64,000 nucleotides of DNA from Kocuria rosea. GTDB taxonomy: Bacteria; Actinomycetota; Actinomycetes; Actinomycetales; Micrococcaceae. A model generated the notes under the pieces. It made no database searches, was not told the DNA's origin, and saw only the letters and a list, made by a program, of their open reading frames with translations. A program made the position numbers and the translations under genes. Numbering within the stretch: position 1 is the stretch's first letter; each line of letters begins with the position of its first letter. The DNA is taken from assembly GCF_006094695.1 (NCBI RefSeq), contig NZ_CP035103.1, positions 558,001 through 622,000 of the forward strand, read 5' to 3'. Shown piece after piece: positions 8,196-16,514 of the stretch.

Positions 8196-9629
8196 ATGAG
8201 CGACGTCCTGCAGAACTACGTCGACGGCGTCTTCGTCGACGCCCACGGCACCGGCCGGATCGACGTGGTCGACCCCACCACCGGCACCACGGTCGCCGTC
8301 TCCCCGGTCTCCGACGCCACGGACGTGGACCGGGCCTTCGCCGCCGCCCGCGCGGCGTTCCGGAGCTGGAAGCGCACCACGCCGAGCGAGCGGCAGCTCC
8401 TGCTGCTCCGGCTCGCGGACGCGCTCGAGGCGCACAGCGACGAGCTCGTCGAGGCCCAGCACCGCAACACCGGCCAGCCGCGGCAGATGATCGCCGACGA
8501 GGAGGTCGCCGCCGGCGCCGACAACCTGCGCTTCTTCGCCGGCGCCGCCCGGACCCTCGAGGGCAAGGCCGCGGCGGAGTACCTGGGCGGGCACACCTCC
8601 TACGTGCGGCGCGAGCCGGTCGGCGTCGTGGCGCAGGTGACGCCGTGGAACTACCCGCTGCTGATGGCGATCTGGAAGCTCGGCCCCGCGCTGGCCGCCG
8701 GCAACACGGTGGTCCTCAAGCCCTCCGACACCACCCCCGGGTCCACCCTCGTCCTGGCCCGGCTCATCGACGGGATCTTCCCGGCCGGCGTGGTCAACGT
8801 GCTGCTCGGGGACGGCTCCACGGGAGCGCTCATGACCGGGCACCGGACCCCGGCCATGGTTTCGATCACCGGGTCCGTCCGTGCCGGCCGCGCCGTGGCC
8901 CTCGCCGCAGCGCAGAACCTGACGCGCGGGCACCTGGAGCTCGGCGGCAAGGCGCCCGCGGTCGTCTTCGCGGACGCCGACCTGCCCGCCGCGGCCAAGG
9001 CGCTCGTGGAGTTCGGCACCTTCAACGCCGGCCAGGACTGCACCGCGGTGACGCGCGTCCTGGTCCAGGACAGCGCCCACGACGAGTTCGTGCGCCTGCT
9101 CGCCGCGGCCGCCCGGGACATCGTGACGGGCGACCCGGACGAGTCCAAGAACTTCTACGGCCCGCTCAACAACGCCCGCCACTTCGAGGACGTGTGCCGC
9201 AAGCTCGCCGAGCTGCCCGAGCACGCGAGCGTGGTCACCGGCGGAAAGCCGGTGGCGGGCTCCCCCGGCTACTTCTTCGAGCCCACCGTGGTGTCCGGGG
9301 TGCGCCAGGGCGATGCCCTCGTCCAGGAGGAGACCTTCGGCCCGGTGCTCACCGTGCAGCCCTTCGCCACGGAGGAGGAGGCGCTCGAGCTGGCCAACGA
9401 CGTCGACTACGCCCTCGCCTCGAGCGTGTGGACCACCGATCACGGCACGGCCATGCGGGTCTCCCGCGAGCTCGAGTTCGGGTGCGTCTGGGTCAACACC
9501 CACGTCATGCTGGTCTCCGAGATGCCGCACGGCGGGTTCAAGGACTCCGGCTACGGCAAGGACCTCTCGCTCTACTCGGTCGAGGAGTACACCCAGGTCA
9601 AGCACGTGATGCACGCCCTGGACGCCTGA
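8196..9629 (+). CDS. Aldehyde dehydrogenase, probable 4-aminobutanal (gamma-aminobutyraldehyde) dehydrogenase
   Basis: This encodes 477 residues from the ATG at 8196 with GAGAGGAA before it; longer starts overlap the operator and are rejected. The catalytic pair is Glu in LELGGK (near residue 250) and Cys282 in GQDCTA. The cofactor region has VTPWNYPLLM and the Rossmann motif TGSVRAGR. The GQDCTA form and the neighbouring putrescine oxidase suggest the YdcW/PatD group, which oxidises 4-aminobutanal (spontaneously cyclising to 1-pyrroline) to GABA with NAD. It would therefore take the product of Puo. It is convergent with the TetR gene, and both stop codons lie on one inverted repeat at 9626-9650. 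Confidence 0.85.
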   Translation: MSDVLQNYVDGVFVDAHGTGRIDVVDPTTGTTVAVSPVSDATDVDRAFAAARAAFRSWKRTTPSERQLLLLRLADALEAHSDELVEAQHRNTGQPRQMIADEEVAAGADNLRFFAGAARTLEGKAAAEYLGGHTSYVRREPVGVVAQVTPWNYPLLMAIWKLGPALAAGNTVVLKPSDTTPGSTLVLARLIDGIFPAGVVNVLLGDGSTGALMTGHRTPAMVSITGSVRAGRAVALAAAQNLTRGHLELGGKAPAVVFADADLPAAAKALVEFGTFNAGQDCTAVTRVLVQDSAHDEFVRLLAAAARDIVTGDPDESKNFYGPLNNARHFEDVCRKLAELPEHASVVTGGKPVAGSPGYFFEPTVVSGVRQGDALVQEETFGPVLTVQPFATEEEALELANDVDYALASSVWTTDHGTAMRVSRELEFGCVWVNTHVMLVSEMPHGGFKDSGYGKDLSLYSVEEYTQVKHVMHALDA

Positions 9630-9650
9630 GCCGGCGCGGCCGGGGCTCAG
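9626..9650. terminator. Bidirectional hairpin containing both stop codons (dehydrogenase/TetR)
   Basis: A 7-bp perfect stem CTGAGCC (9626-9632) / GGCTCAG (9644-9650) with an 11-nt loop. The left arm holds the dehydrogenase TGA (9627-9629) and the right arm holds the complement of the TetR TGA (9647-9649). It could act on both transcripts. Confidence 0.55.
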
Positions 9651-10384
9651 TCCTGGCCGGCGGATCCGTCCTGGCCGGCGGATCCGTTCTGACCGGCGGA
9701 TCCGGCCTGCCGGCCGGCCCGGTCCCGGGCGGCCGCCAGGCGCAGCCGGAAGCCCTCCAGCATGGCGGTGAGGGCCGCGTCGAAGGCCGCGTCCGCCGCG
9801 GCGGTGGCGTCCGCCGGCCGTGCCTGCACGGCGGCGGCGAACACCGGGGCGAGGTCCGCGCGCTCCCCGGGGTCGAAGATGTCGGCGGGCGCCGTCGCGT
9901 CGTACGCGGCGCCGAAGACGAGCGACTCGATCGAGACGATCACGTCCACGATGCTGGCGCGCTCCCAGCCCGCGTCCGCGAGCCCGGAGGCCACGGTCTC
10001 GTACATCTGCAGGGTGTGCGGGGAGTCGGCGACCGGCTGGACGGCCATGATCGGGATCATGGCCGTGTGCTGGGCGTAGCAGTCCCGGTAGGACCGCGCC
10101 CAGCTCTCGAGGGCCCGGTCCCACGGGACGGTGCCGAAGGCGGAGCAGTCGATGCCCTGGTTGATCGCGTCCTGGACCCGGATCAGCACCTCGCGCTTCG
10201 ACGGCGTGTGGTTGTACAGGGCCGAGGTGGAGACCTTCAGCTCCCGCGCGAGCTCGGTCATCGTCAGGTGCCGGTAGCCCCGGGTGGCCACGATCTTGAT
10301 CGCGGCCTTCGTGATCCGCTCCTCGGAGAGCACCGGATGGCGCGGGCGACCGCGACGCCGAGGGGCGGGGCCGGCGGGAGCCAT
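9647..10384 (-). CDS. TetR-family regulator of the putrescine module
   Basis: This encodes 245 residues from the ATG at 10382-10384, which has a perfect AGGAGG 8 nt upstream. A second in-frame ATG at 10409-10411 also has AGGAGGA 8 nt upstream, giving 254 residues, and I cannot decide between them. The N-terminal helix-turn-helix reads ITKAAIKIVATRGYRHLTMTELARELKVSTSALYNHTPSK, typical TetR. The ligand domain follows to about residue 225, then a repeat-encoded tail of D-G-S-A-G-Q units. It is divergent from puo and convergent with the aldehyde dehydrogenase, and similar palindromes precede both. It likely represses both in the absence of putrescine or a breakdown product; the ligand is inferred. 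Confidence 0.85.
   Translation of the reverse strand: MAPAGPAPRRRGRPRHPVLSEERITKAAIKIVATRGYRHLTMTELARELKVSTSALYNHTPSKREVLIRVQDAINQGIDCSAFGTVPWDRALESWARSYRDCYAQHTAMIPIMAVQPVADSPHTLQMYETVASGLADAGWERASIVDVIVSIESLVFGAAYDATAPADIFDPGERADLAPVFAAAVQARPADATAAADAAFDAALTAMLEGFRLRLAAARDRAGRQAGSAGQNGSAGQDGSAGQD
9651..9704. repeat. 18-bp tandem repeat, three copies, in the TetR gene 3' end
   Basis: Unit TCCTGGCCGGCGGATCCG. Copies at 9651-9668 and 9669-9686 are identical; the copy at 9687-9704 has two changes. The unit is 6 codons, so it lengthens the TetR C-terminal tail in frame as repeats of D/N-G-S-A-G-Q. Confidence 0.9.
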
Positions 10385-10481
10385 GAGCAGATCCTCCTGC
10401 GGTCGGGGCATGTGGCGCTTCCTCCTGAGTCTAGGTGCAACGAGTTGGTGACGGCTCTTGACGAGCACGGGCCGGAGCCCA

Positions 10482-10505
10482 TTTAATGAACCTAATTCAT
10501 TTTAG
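10482..10505. promoter_or_regulatory. TetR-type operator upstream of puo
   Basis: AATGAA (10485-10490), 5-nt spacer, TTCATT (10496-10501), followed by TTAG, a perfect 6-bp inverted repeat. It aligns with the site at 8131-8154 (shared AATGAAC and TCATTT). It ends about 17 bp before the puo GTG and overlaps its likely promoter. Confidence 0.75.
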
Positions 10506-10521
10506 TGTGAAGGAGAGCACA

Positions 10522-11958
10522 GTGACCGATCAACGCACCCTGGGCAGCGAGACCGCGATCGAGCGCGACGTCGTCGTCGTGGGGGCCGGCCCCGCCGGGC
10601 TCATGGCCGCCCGCACGCTCGTGGCCGCCGGGCGGACCGTGGCGGTCCTCGAGGCCCGCGACCGCGTGGGCGGGCGCACCTGGTCGAAGACCGTGGACGG
10701 CGCGTTCCTGGAGATCGGCGGGCAGTGGATCTCCCCCGACCAGACCGAGCTGCTGGCGTTGGTCGACGAGCTCGGCCTGGAGACCTACCAGCGCTACCGC
10801 GAGGGCGAGTCCGTCTACCTGGCGCCGGACGGGACCCGCCACACCTACACCGGCTCGATGTTCCCGGCGGGGGAGTCCACGATCGTCGAGATGGAGAAGC
10901 TCGTCGCGCTCCTGGACGGGCTCGTGGCCGAGATCGGCGCCACCGAGCCGTGGGCGCACCCGGCGGCCCGGGAGCTGGACACCATCTCCTTCCACCACTG
11001 GCTGCGGCAGCACTCCGACGACGAGGCCGCCTGCAGCAACATCGGGATCTTCGTGGCCGGCGGGATGCTGACCAAGCCCGCGCACGCGTTCTCCGTGCTG
11101 CAGGCCGTGCTCATGGCCGCCTCCGCCGGGTCCTTCTCGAACCTCGTGGACGAGGACTTCATCCTCGACCGGCGCGTGGTCGGCGGCATGCAGTCCGTCT
11201 CGGAGACCATGGCGGCGGAGCTGGGCGAGGACGTCGTCTTCCTGGACACCCCGGTGCGCACGATCCGCTGGGCCGGTGACGGCGGCACCTACGCCGAGCA
11301 CGTCCCGGGCACCCCGGTGACCGTGTGGTCCGACCGGCTCACGGTGCGGGCGAAGGACGTGGTCGTGGCCGTCCCGCCCAACCTCTACTCCCGGATCTCC
11401 TTCGAGCCGCCCCTGCCGCGGCTGCAGCACCAGATGCACCAGCACCAGTCGCTGGGCCTCGTGATCAAGGTGCACGCCGTCTACGAGACGCCCTTCTGGC
11501 GGGACAAGGGCCTCTCCGGCACCGGCTTCGGCGCCCACGAGCTCTCCCAGGAGGTCTACGACAACACCAACCACGGGGACCCGCGCGGCACCCTGGTCGG
11601 CTTCGTCTCGGACGAGCGGGCCGACGAGCTCTTCGGCCTGCCCGCCGAGGAGCGCCGCCGGCTGATCCTCGAGTCCCTCTCCCACTACCTGGGGGAGGAG
11701 GCCCTGCACCCGGTGGTCTACTACGAGTCCGACTTCGGCTCCGAGGAGTGGACCCGCGGCGCCTACGCCGCCAGCTACGACCTCGGCGGCCTGCACCGCT
11801 ACGGCGCCCACCAGCGCACCCCGGTGGGCCCGATCCGCTGGGCCTGCTCCGACCTCGCGGCCGAGGGCTACCAGCACGTCGACGGCGCCCTGCGGCAGGG
11901 CCGGCTCGCCGCGGCCGAGGTCCTCGGCGCCGGCTCGCTGACGGGCGCGGAGCGATGA
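10522..11958 (+). CDS. puo: Putrescine oxidase (FAD)
   Basis: This encodes 478 residues from the GTG at 10522, preceded by AAGGAG at 7 nt; an earlier ATG inside the operator is rejected. The length equals that of the Kocuria rosea (Micrococcus rubens) enzyme as I recall it. The FAD dinucleotide motif is VVVVGAGPAG (residues 17-26), followed by GGRTW and the flavin-containing amine oxidase C-terminal motif around GPIRWACSDLA. The enzyme oxidises putrescine with O2 to 4-aminobutanal, ammonia and H2O2. It heads an operon with a universal stress protein (4-bp ATGA overlap) and an amino acid/amine permease. The neighbouring dehydrogenase would make GABA. No catalase is encoded nearby for the peroxide. 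Confidence 0.93.
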   Translation: MTDQRTLGSETAIERDVVVVGAGPAGLMAARTLVAAGRTVAVLEARDRVGGRTWSKTVDGAFLEIGGQWISPDQTELLALVDELGLETYQRYREGESVYLAPDGTRHTYTGSMFPAGESTIVEMEKLVALLDGLVAEIGATEPWAHPAARELDTISFHHWLRQHSDDEAACSNIGIFVAGGMLTKPAHAFSVLQAVLMAASAGSFSNLVDEDFILDRRVVGGMQSVSETMAAELGEDVVFLDTPVRTIRWAGDGGTYAEHVPGTPVTVWSDRLTVRAKDVVVAVPPNLYSRISFEPPLPRLQHQMHQHQSLGLVIKVHAVYETPFWRDKGLSGTGFGAHELSQEVYDNTNHGDPRGTLVGFVSDERADELFGLPAEERRRLILESLSHYLGEEALHPVVYYESDFGSEEWTRGAYAASYDLGGLHRYGAHQRTPVGPIRWACSDLAAEGYQHVDGALRQGRLAAAEVLGAGSLTGAER

Positions 11959-12824
11959 CCACCGCCGGGGTGCCGCGCTACGTGGTCGGCTACAGCGGCG
12001 ACCGGCGCAGCCGGGACGCCGTGCGGCTGGGCGTCGCGCTCGCGCGCGACGTGGGCGCCGAGCTCGAGATCGTCCTCGTGCTGCGCGCGGACGACCCGTA
12101 CCAGCAGGTCTACCCGCCGGTGGGGGACATCTCGCCCGTGCTCCGCCGGCAGGCCCACCAGTGGCTGCGCGAGGCCGCCGCCCTGGTGCCCGAGGGGATC
12201 ACGGCCCGCACCCACGTGCGGGAGGCGCGGTCCGTGCCCACCGGCCTGGTCGAGGCCGCCACCGAGCTGGGGGCCGCGATGATCGTGGTCGGCGCCGGGA
12301 CGGGCGGCGGCCGCTTCACCCTGGGTTCCGTGGTGAACGCGCTGCTGCACAGCTCGCCGGTCCCCGTGGCGCTCGCCCCGCGCCGGTATCCCGGGGACGA
12401 GCCACTGACCCGGGTCTACGCCGCCGTGGGCACCCGCCCCGGGGCGCACCAGGTCATCCGGGAGGCCGCCGAGGCGGTCGAGCGCTCCGGTCTGGAGCTG
12501 GAGCTCCTCTCGTTCCTCGAGGGCGAGGCCGCGGACCCGGGCGCCACCGAGCAGGCCCGCCGGCGCGTCGAGGAGCACCTGGAGGCCGCAGCGGCCGAGG
12601 CCCGCCGGACCGGGCCCGTGACCGTGCGGGTCGCCTCCGGGCGGACCCTCAAGAAGGCCGCGCAGGACGTCGACTGGGCTCCCGGCGGCCTCCTGCTCAT
12701 CGGCTCGTCCCGCCTCGCCCAGGGGCGGCAGACCTTCCTGGGCACCACCGCAGCACGGCTGCTCAAGCACGTCCCGGTCCCGATGGTCGTGGTCCCACGA
12801 CCGGCCCGCACGGAGGAGAACTGA
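11955..12824 (+). CDS. Universal stress protein, two Usp domains
   Basis: This encodes 289 residues; the ATG overlaps the puo stop as ATGA, so translation is probably coupled. Two tandem Usp domains are visible. The first (residues 8-140) begins YVVGYSGDRRSRDA and has the nucleotide-site-like VVGAGTGGGRFTLGSVVNALL. The second (145-285) ends LLIGSSRLAQGRQTFLGTTAARLLKHVPVPMVVV. Its Gly pattern is looser than the G-x2-G-x9-G-S/T consensus, so ATP binding is uncertain for domain 2. Being in the putrescine operon between oxidase and permease suggests a role tied to permease regulation or to the peroxide made by Puo; this is inference. Confidence 0.87.
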   Translation: MTTAGVPRYVVGYSGDRRSRDAVRLGVALARDVGAELEIVLVLRADDPYQQVYPPVGDISPVLRRQAHQWLREAAALVPEGITARTHVREARSVPTGLVEAATELGAAMIVVGAGTGGGRFTLGSVVNALLHSSPVPVALAPRRYPGDEPLTRVYAAVGTRPGAHQVIREAAEAVERSGLELELLSFLEGEAADPGATEQARRRVEEHLEAAAAEARRTGPVTVRVASGRTLKKAAQDVDWAPGGLLLIGSSRLAQGRQTFLGTTAARLLKHVPVPMVVVPRPARTEEN

Positions 12825-12826
12825 TC

Positions 12827-14347
12827 ATGAGCGCTTCCGACATCGAGGCGCCGGCACGCTCCGGCACCGACAAGGGCCTGAGCAAGGGCGCCGTGGGGCT
12901 GCTCGGCTCCGTGGTCATCGGCGTCTCCTGCATCGCCCCGGCCTACACCCTCTCCGCCGCCCTGGGCCCCACCGCCGCGGAGGTCGGCACCTCCCTGCCG
13001 GCGATCTTCCTGGTGGGCTTCATCCCCATGCTGCTCGTGGCCTTCGGCTACCAGCAGCTCAACCGGGCCATGCCGGACTCTGGCACCACCTTCACCTGGG
13101 GCTCCAAGGCCTTCGGGCCGTGGCTGGGCTGGATGGGCGGCTGGGGGCTGCTGGCCGCCACCATCCTGGTGCTCTCCAACCTCGCCGGTGTGGCCGTGGA
13201 CTTCCTCTACCTCGCCCTCGCCCAGATCACCGGCAACGACGCCATCGCCGAGCTGACGCGCAACGTGCCCGTCAACGTGGCCACGTGCCTCGTGTTCGTG
13301 GCCCTGGCCGCCTGGATCTCGTACCGCGGGATGGAGACCACCAAGGCGTTCCAGTACGTGCTCGTGGCGTTCCAGGCGATCGTGCTCCTGTGGTTCTCGA
13401 TCGCGGCCTTCGGCCACGTGGCCGCCGGCACCGCCTACGAGGGGCTGACCGTGCGCGCCGAGTGGTTCAACCCGTTCGGCGTGGAGTCCTTCTCCGCGTT
13501 CGCGGCGGGCGTGTCCCTGTCCGTGTTCATCTACTGGGGCTGGGACGTGGTGCTCACCATCAACGAGGAGACCAAGGGCTCGGCGACCACCCCGGGCAGG
13601 GCCGCCCTGACCACCATCTTCGTGATCGTGGCCCTCTACATGACCATCGCCCTCGCGGTGCTCACGTTCTCCGGGGTCTCCGACCAGGGGCTGGGGATGG
13701 GCAACGAGGAGATCCAGGAGAACATCTTCGCGGCCCTCGCGGGGCCCGTGATGGGCCCCTTCGCGATCCTGATGTCCCTCGCGGTGCTGTCCTCCTCGGC
13801 GGCCTCCCTGCAGTCCACGTTCGTCTCCCCGGCCCGCACGATGCTGGCCATGGGTTACTATGGCGCGCTGCCGGGGAAGTTCGCCCGGGTCACCCCGCGG
13901 TTCCAGACCCCGGGCTACGCGACGATCGCGGCGGCCGTGATCTCCGCCGGCTTCTACGCCGTGATGCGCGTGGTCTCCGAGAACGTCCTCTGGGACACCA
14001 TCACCACCCTCGGCATGATGGTCTGCTTCTACTACGGGGTCACCGCCCTGGCCTGCGTGTGGTACTTCCGCCGCGAGGCCTTCAGGGGGCCGAAGAACGC
14101 GTTCACCAAGTTCCTCGCGCCGCTGCTCGGGGGGATCCTGCTGCTCGTGTTCTTCGGGCAGACGGCCTACGACTCGATGGACCCGGACTACGGCTCCGGC
14201 TCGCAGATCGGCGGCGTGGGCCTCGTGTTCCTCCTGGGCGTGGGCATCCTGCTGCTCGGCGTCGCGATGATGCTCGTCCAGTACCGGCGCAACCCGGCCT
14301 TCTTCCGGGAGCGCTTCGAGACCACCGAGCTGCCGGTCCTGGACTAG
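12827..14347 (+). CDS. APC-superfamily permease, probable putrescine/amine importer
   Basis: This encodes 506 residues from the ATG at 12827, 2 bp after the Usp gene, with GGAGGAG upstream. About twelve to fourteen membrane helices are evident. The first carries the unwound APC substrate-binding motif in SVVIGVSCIAPAYTLSAALGP, and helix 6 has FIYWGWDVVLTINEE, both typical of APC amino acid and polyamine carriers. The location as the third gene behind puo, under the putative TetR operator, makes putrescine or a related diamine the best-guess substrate. GABA or an amino acid is possible. It is convergent with the M13 peptidase gene across 39 bp. Confidence 0.85.
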   Translation: MSASDIEAPARSGTDKGLSKGAVGLLGSVVIGVSCIAPAYTLSAALGPTAAEVGTSLPAIFLVGFIPMLLVAFGYQQLNRAMPDSGTTFTWGSKAFGPWLGWMGGWGLLAATILVLSNLAGVAVDFLYLALAQITGNDAIAELTRNVPVNVATCLVFVALAAWISYRGMETTKAFQYVLVAFQAIVLLWFSIAAFGHVAAGTAYEGLTVRAEWFNPFGVESFSAFAAGVSLSVFIYWGWDVVLTINEETKGSATTPGRAALTTIFVIVALYMTIALAVLTFSGVSDQGLGMGNEEIQENIFAALAGPVMGPFAILMSLAVLSSSAASLQSTFVSPARTMLAMGYYGALPGKFARVTPRFQTPGYATIAAAVISAGFYAVMRVVSENVLWDTITTLGMMVCFYYGVTALACVWYFRREAFRGPKNAFTKFLAPLLGGILLLVFFGQTAYDSMDPDYGSGSQIGGVGLVFLLGVGILLLGVAMMLVQYRRNPAFFRERFETTELPVLD

Positions 14348-14350
14348 CTC

Positions 14351-14382
14351 CTCCCTCATCCCCCTTGCGGAGGGGAGAGGGG
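14351..14382. terminator. Possible weak hairpin between permease and peptidase genes
   Basis: C-rich 14351-14366 pairs imperfectly with G-rich 14368-14382 (CCTC-AT-CCCC against GGGG-A-GAGG). It lies between two convergent genes, but the stem is broken, so the call is tentative. Confidence 0.35.
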
Positions 14383-14386
14383 CCGG

Positions 14387-16366
14387 TCACCAAATGTTGA
14401 CGCGCTCCTCCGGGGGCAGCCACAGGCCGTCGCCGGGGCGGGTGCCGAAGGTGTCGTGGAACGCGAACATGTTCTGCACCACCCGGTTGCAGCGGAACTC
14501 GTCCGGGGCGTGCGGGTCGGTGGCCAGCCGGTTGACCAGCTCCTGCTCCCGGGCGGTCGAGCGCCACAGCGCCGCGTAGGCGTAGAAGAAGCGCTCCGCG
14601 CCGGTCAGGCCGTCGAGCACCGGCGCGCTGTCCTGGTCCAGGCCCCGCTCGGCCAGGGACATCCGGTAGGCCACCAGGGCGATCTCCAGCCCGCCCAGGT
14701 CCCCGATGTTCTCGCCCACCGTGAAGGCCCCGTTGACGCGGTGCCGGGCCGGGTCCAGCCCGCGCGGCGTGCAGCCGTCGTACTGGGCGACGAGCGCGGC
14801 GGTGCGCCGGGCGAACTCCGCCCGGTCCTCGTCCGTCCACCAGTTCTCCAGGTGGCCCCGGGCGTCGTACTTGGCGCCCTGGTCGTCGAAGCCGTGGCCG
14901 ATCTCGTGGCCGATCACGGAGCCGATCGCGCCGTAGCACACGGCGTCGTCGGCCTCGATGTCGAAGAACGGCGGCTGCAGGATCCCGGCGGGGAAGACCA
15001 CCTCGTTGAGCACGGGGTGGAAGTAGGCGTTGACCCAGTGGGGGTAGAGGAACCACTCGCCGCGGTGCACGGGGGTGCCCATCTTCCCGACGGTGCGGTC
15101 GTGCTCCAGCGCCAGCCCCGCCCGGACGTTGCCGAGCAGGTCCTCGGGGTCCGGCTCCAGGGAGGAGTAGTCCCGCCAGGTCTCCGGGTAGCCGACCTTG
15201 ACGGTGAACGTGGACAGCTTCTCCAGGGCGCGGGCCCGGGTGGCCCCCGACATCCACTCGAGCCGCGAGATCCGCTCCCGGTACGCGGCCAGCAGGTGCG
15301 CCACGAGCTGCTCCACCCGGGCCTTGTGCGCCGGCGGGAACCAGCGGGCCACGTACTCGCGCGCCACGTCGTCGCCGAGGATCCGGGTGACCAGGAACTC
15401 GGCCCGCTTCCAGCGCTCGCGGGGGCGGGTGATCCCGGACAGGGCGGTGCTGTAGAAGCGGAAGTTCTCCTCGACGAACGGCCGGGGCAGGAACGGGGCG
15501 CGCTTGGACACGATCCGCCACGACTGCCAGATCCGGATCTGCTCCTCGGACCACTCCTGCCACAGCCGGCCCAGCTGCGTCACGAAGGAGGGCTGGCGCA
15601 CGATGACCCGGTCGAAGATCCCCGCGCCGCGCTCCGGGGCGGTGCCCTCGAGCCACGCCGTCCACGGGAAGCCGGGCGCCATGGCCTCCAGGCCGGCCAC
15701 ATCCACGGGGTTGTACATCTCCTCGACGTCCCGTGCGGAGACGGTGTCCCAGTGGGCGGCGGCGAGCTGCGTCTCCATGGCGAGCACGGTCGCCGCGGCG
15801 TCCCGGGCGGGCACGCCCCAGCGGGCCGGCAGGCCCGCGAGCTCGAGCATCGCCGCGACGTGGGCGGTGAACGCCGTGCGCAGCCGCTCGTGCTGCGGGT
15901 CCGTGTAGTAGCTGTCCGTGGGCAGGGACAGCCCGTCCTGACGCAGGAAGAAGGAGTAGCGGGAGGAGTCCCGGGAGTCGTTCTCCACGAAGAAGGACAG
16001 CGGCCCGTCCACGCCGGTGCGGTGCAGGGCGGCCGAGGCGCGGGCGAGTCCCTCCCGGCCCCGGGCGGCGTCGAGCACCGCGAGGTCCGGGGCCAGGGCG
16101 GCCAGGCCGCGGCGCTCGATCTGCTCCTCGTCGAGGAAGGACCGGTACAGCGCCCCCATCCGCGACCCGGCGGGCGCCTCCTGCACGATCTCGTGCACCC
16201 GCTGCGTGTTCCGGTCGGTGAGGATCGCGGAGGCACCGTCGAACGCGCGGTCGTCCGGCAGCTCGTGCGCCTCGATCCAGCCGCCGTTGACGTGGCGGTA
16301 CAGGTCGTCCTGCGGTCGGACGCCGGGATGGACGTGCTGCAGCTCGAGGCCGGAGTCGGTGGTCAC
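14387..16366 (-). CDS. M13-family zinc metallopeptidase (PepO/neprilysin-like)
   Basis: This encodes 659 residues from the GTG at 16364-16366 (AGGGGAAG upstream); a longer frame to 16498 adds unconserved residues. The zinc site is complete: HEIGH at 487-491 and the third ligand in ENIGD at 552-556, with the substrate-binding NAYFHP about 50 residues before HEIGH. The C-terminus ends near the family tryptophan (VNIW). There is no signal peptide or membrane anchor, unlike mammalian neprilysin, so it should be cytosolic, as bacterial PepO is. It would cut oligopeptides of a few to tens of residues. It is transcribed alone between the putrescine operon and a substrate-binding lipoprotein. Confidence 0.92.
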   Translation of the reverse strand: MTTDSGLELQHVHPGVRPQDDLYRHVNGGWIEAHELPDDRAFDGASAILTDRNTQRVHEIVQEAPAGSRMGALYRSFLDEEQIERRGLAALAPDLAVLDAARGREGLARASAALHRTGVDGPLSFFVENDSRDSSRYSFFLRQDGLSLPTDSYYTDPQHERLRTAFTAHVAAMLELAGLPARWGVPARDAAATVLAMETQLAAAHWDTVSARDVEEMYNPVDVAGLEAMAPGFPWTAWLEGTAPERGAGIFDRVIVRQPSFVTQLGRLWQEWSEEQIRIWQSWRIVSKRAPFLPRPFVEENFRFYSTALSGITRPRERWKRAEFLVTRILGDDVAREYVARWFPPAHKARVEQLVAHLLAAYRERISRLEWMSGATRARALEKLSTFTVKVGYPETWRDYSSLEPDPEDLLGNVRAGLALEHDRTVGKMGTPVHRGEWFLYPHWVNAYFHPVLNEVVFPAGILQPPFFDIEADDAVCYGAIGSVIGHEIGHGFDDQGAKYDARGHLENWWTDEDRAEFARRTAALVAQYDGCTPRGLDPARHRVNGAFTVGENIGDLGGLEIALVAYRMSLAERGLDQDSAPVLDGLTGAERFFYAYAALWRSTAREQELVNRLATDPHAPDEFRCNRVVQNMFAFHDTFGTRPGDGLWLPPEERVNIW

Positions 16367-16514
16367 GAGAGCTTCCCCTGTCGTCGTGGCGGGGCGGAGG
16401 GCGCGGGGGCGTCCGCCCGGCTCCAGCCTGCGGACGACGGCGCCGCGGCCCGCTTCGCGCGGGCCACGGCGTCCGTGCTGCTCGTCACCCCCGTGCACCG
16501 GGGGCGACGACGGG

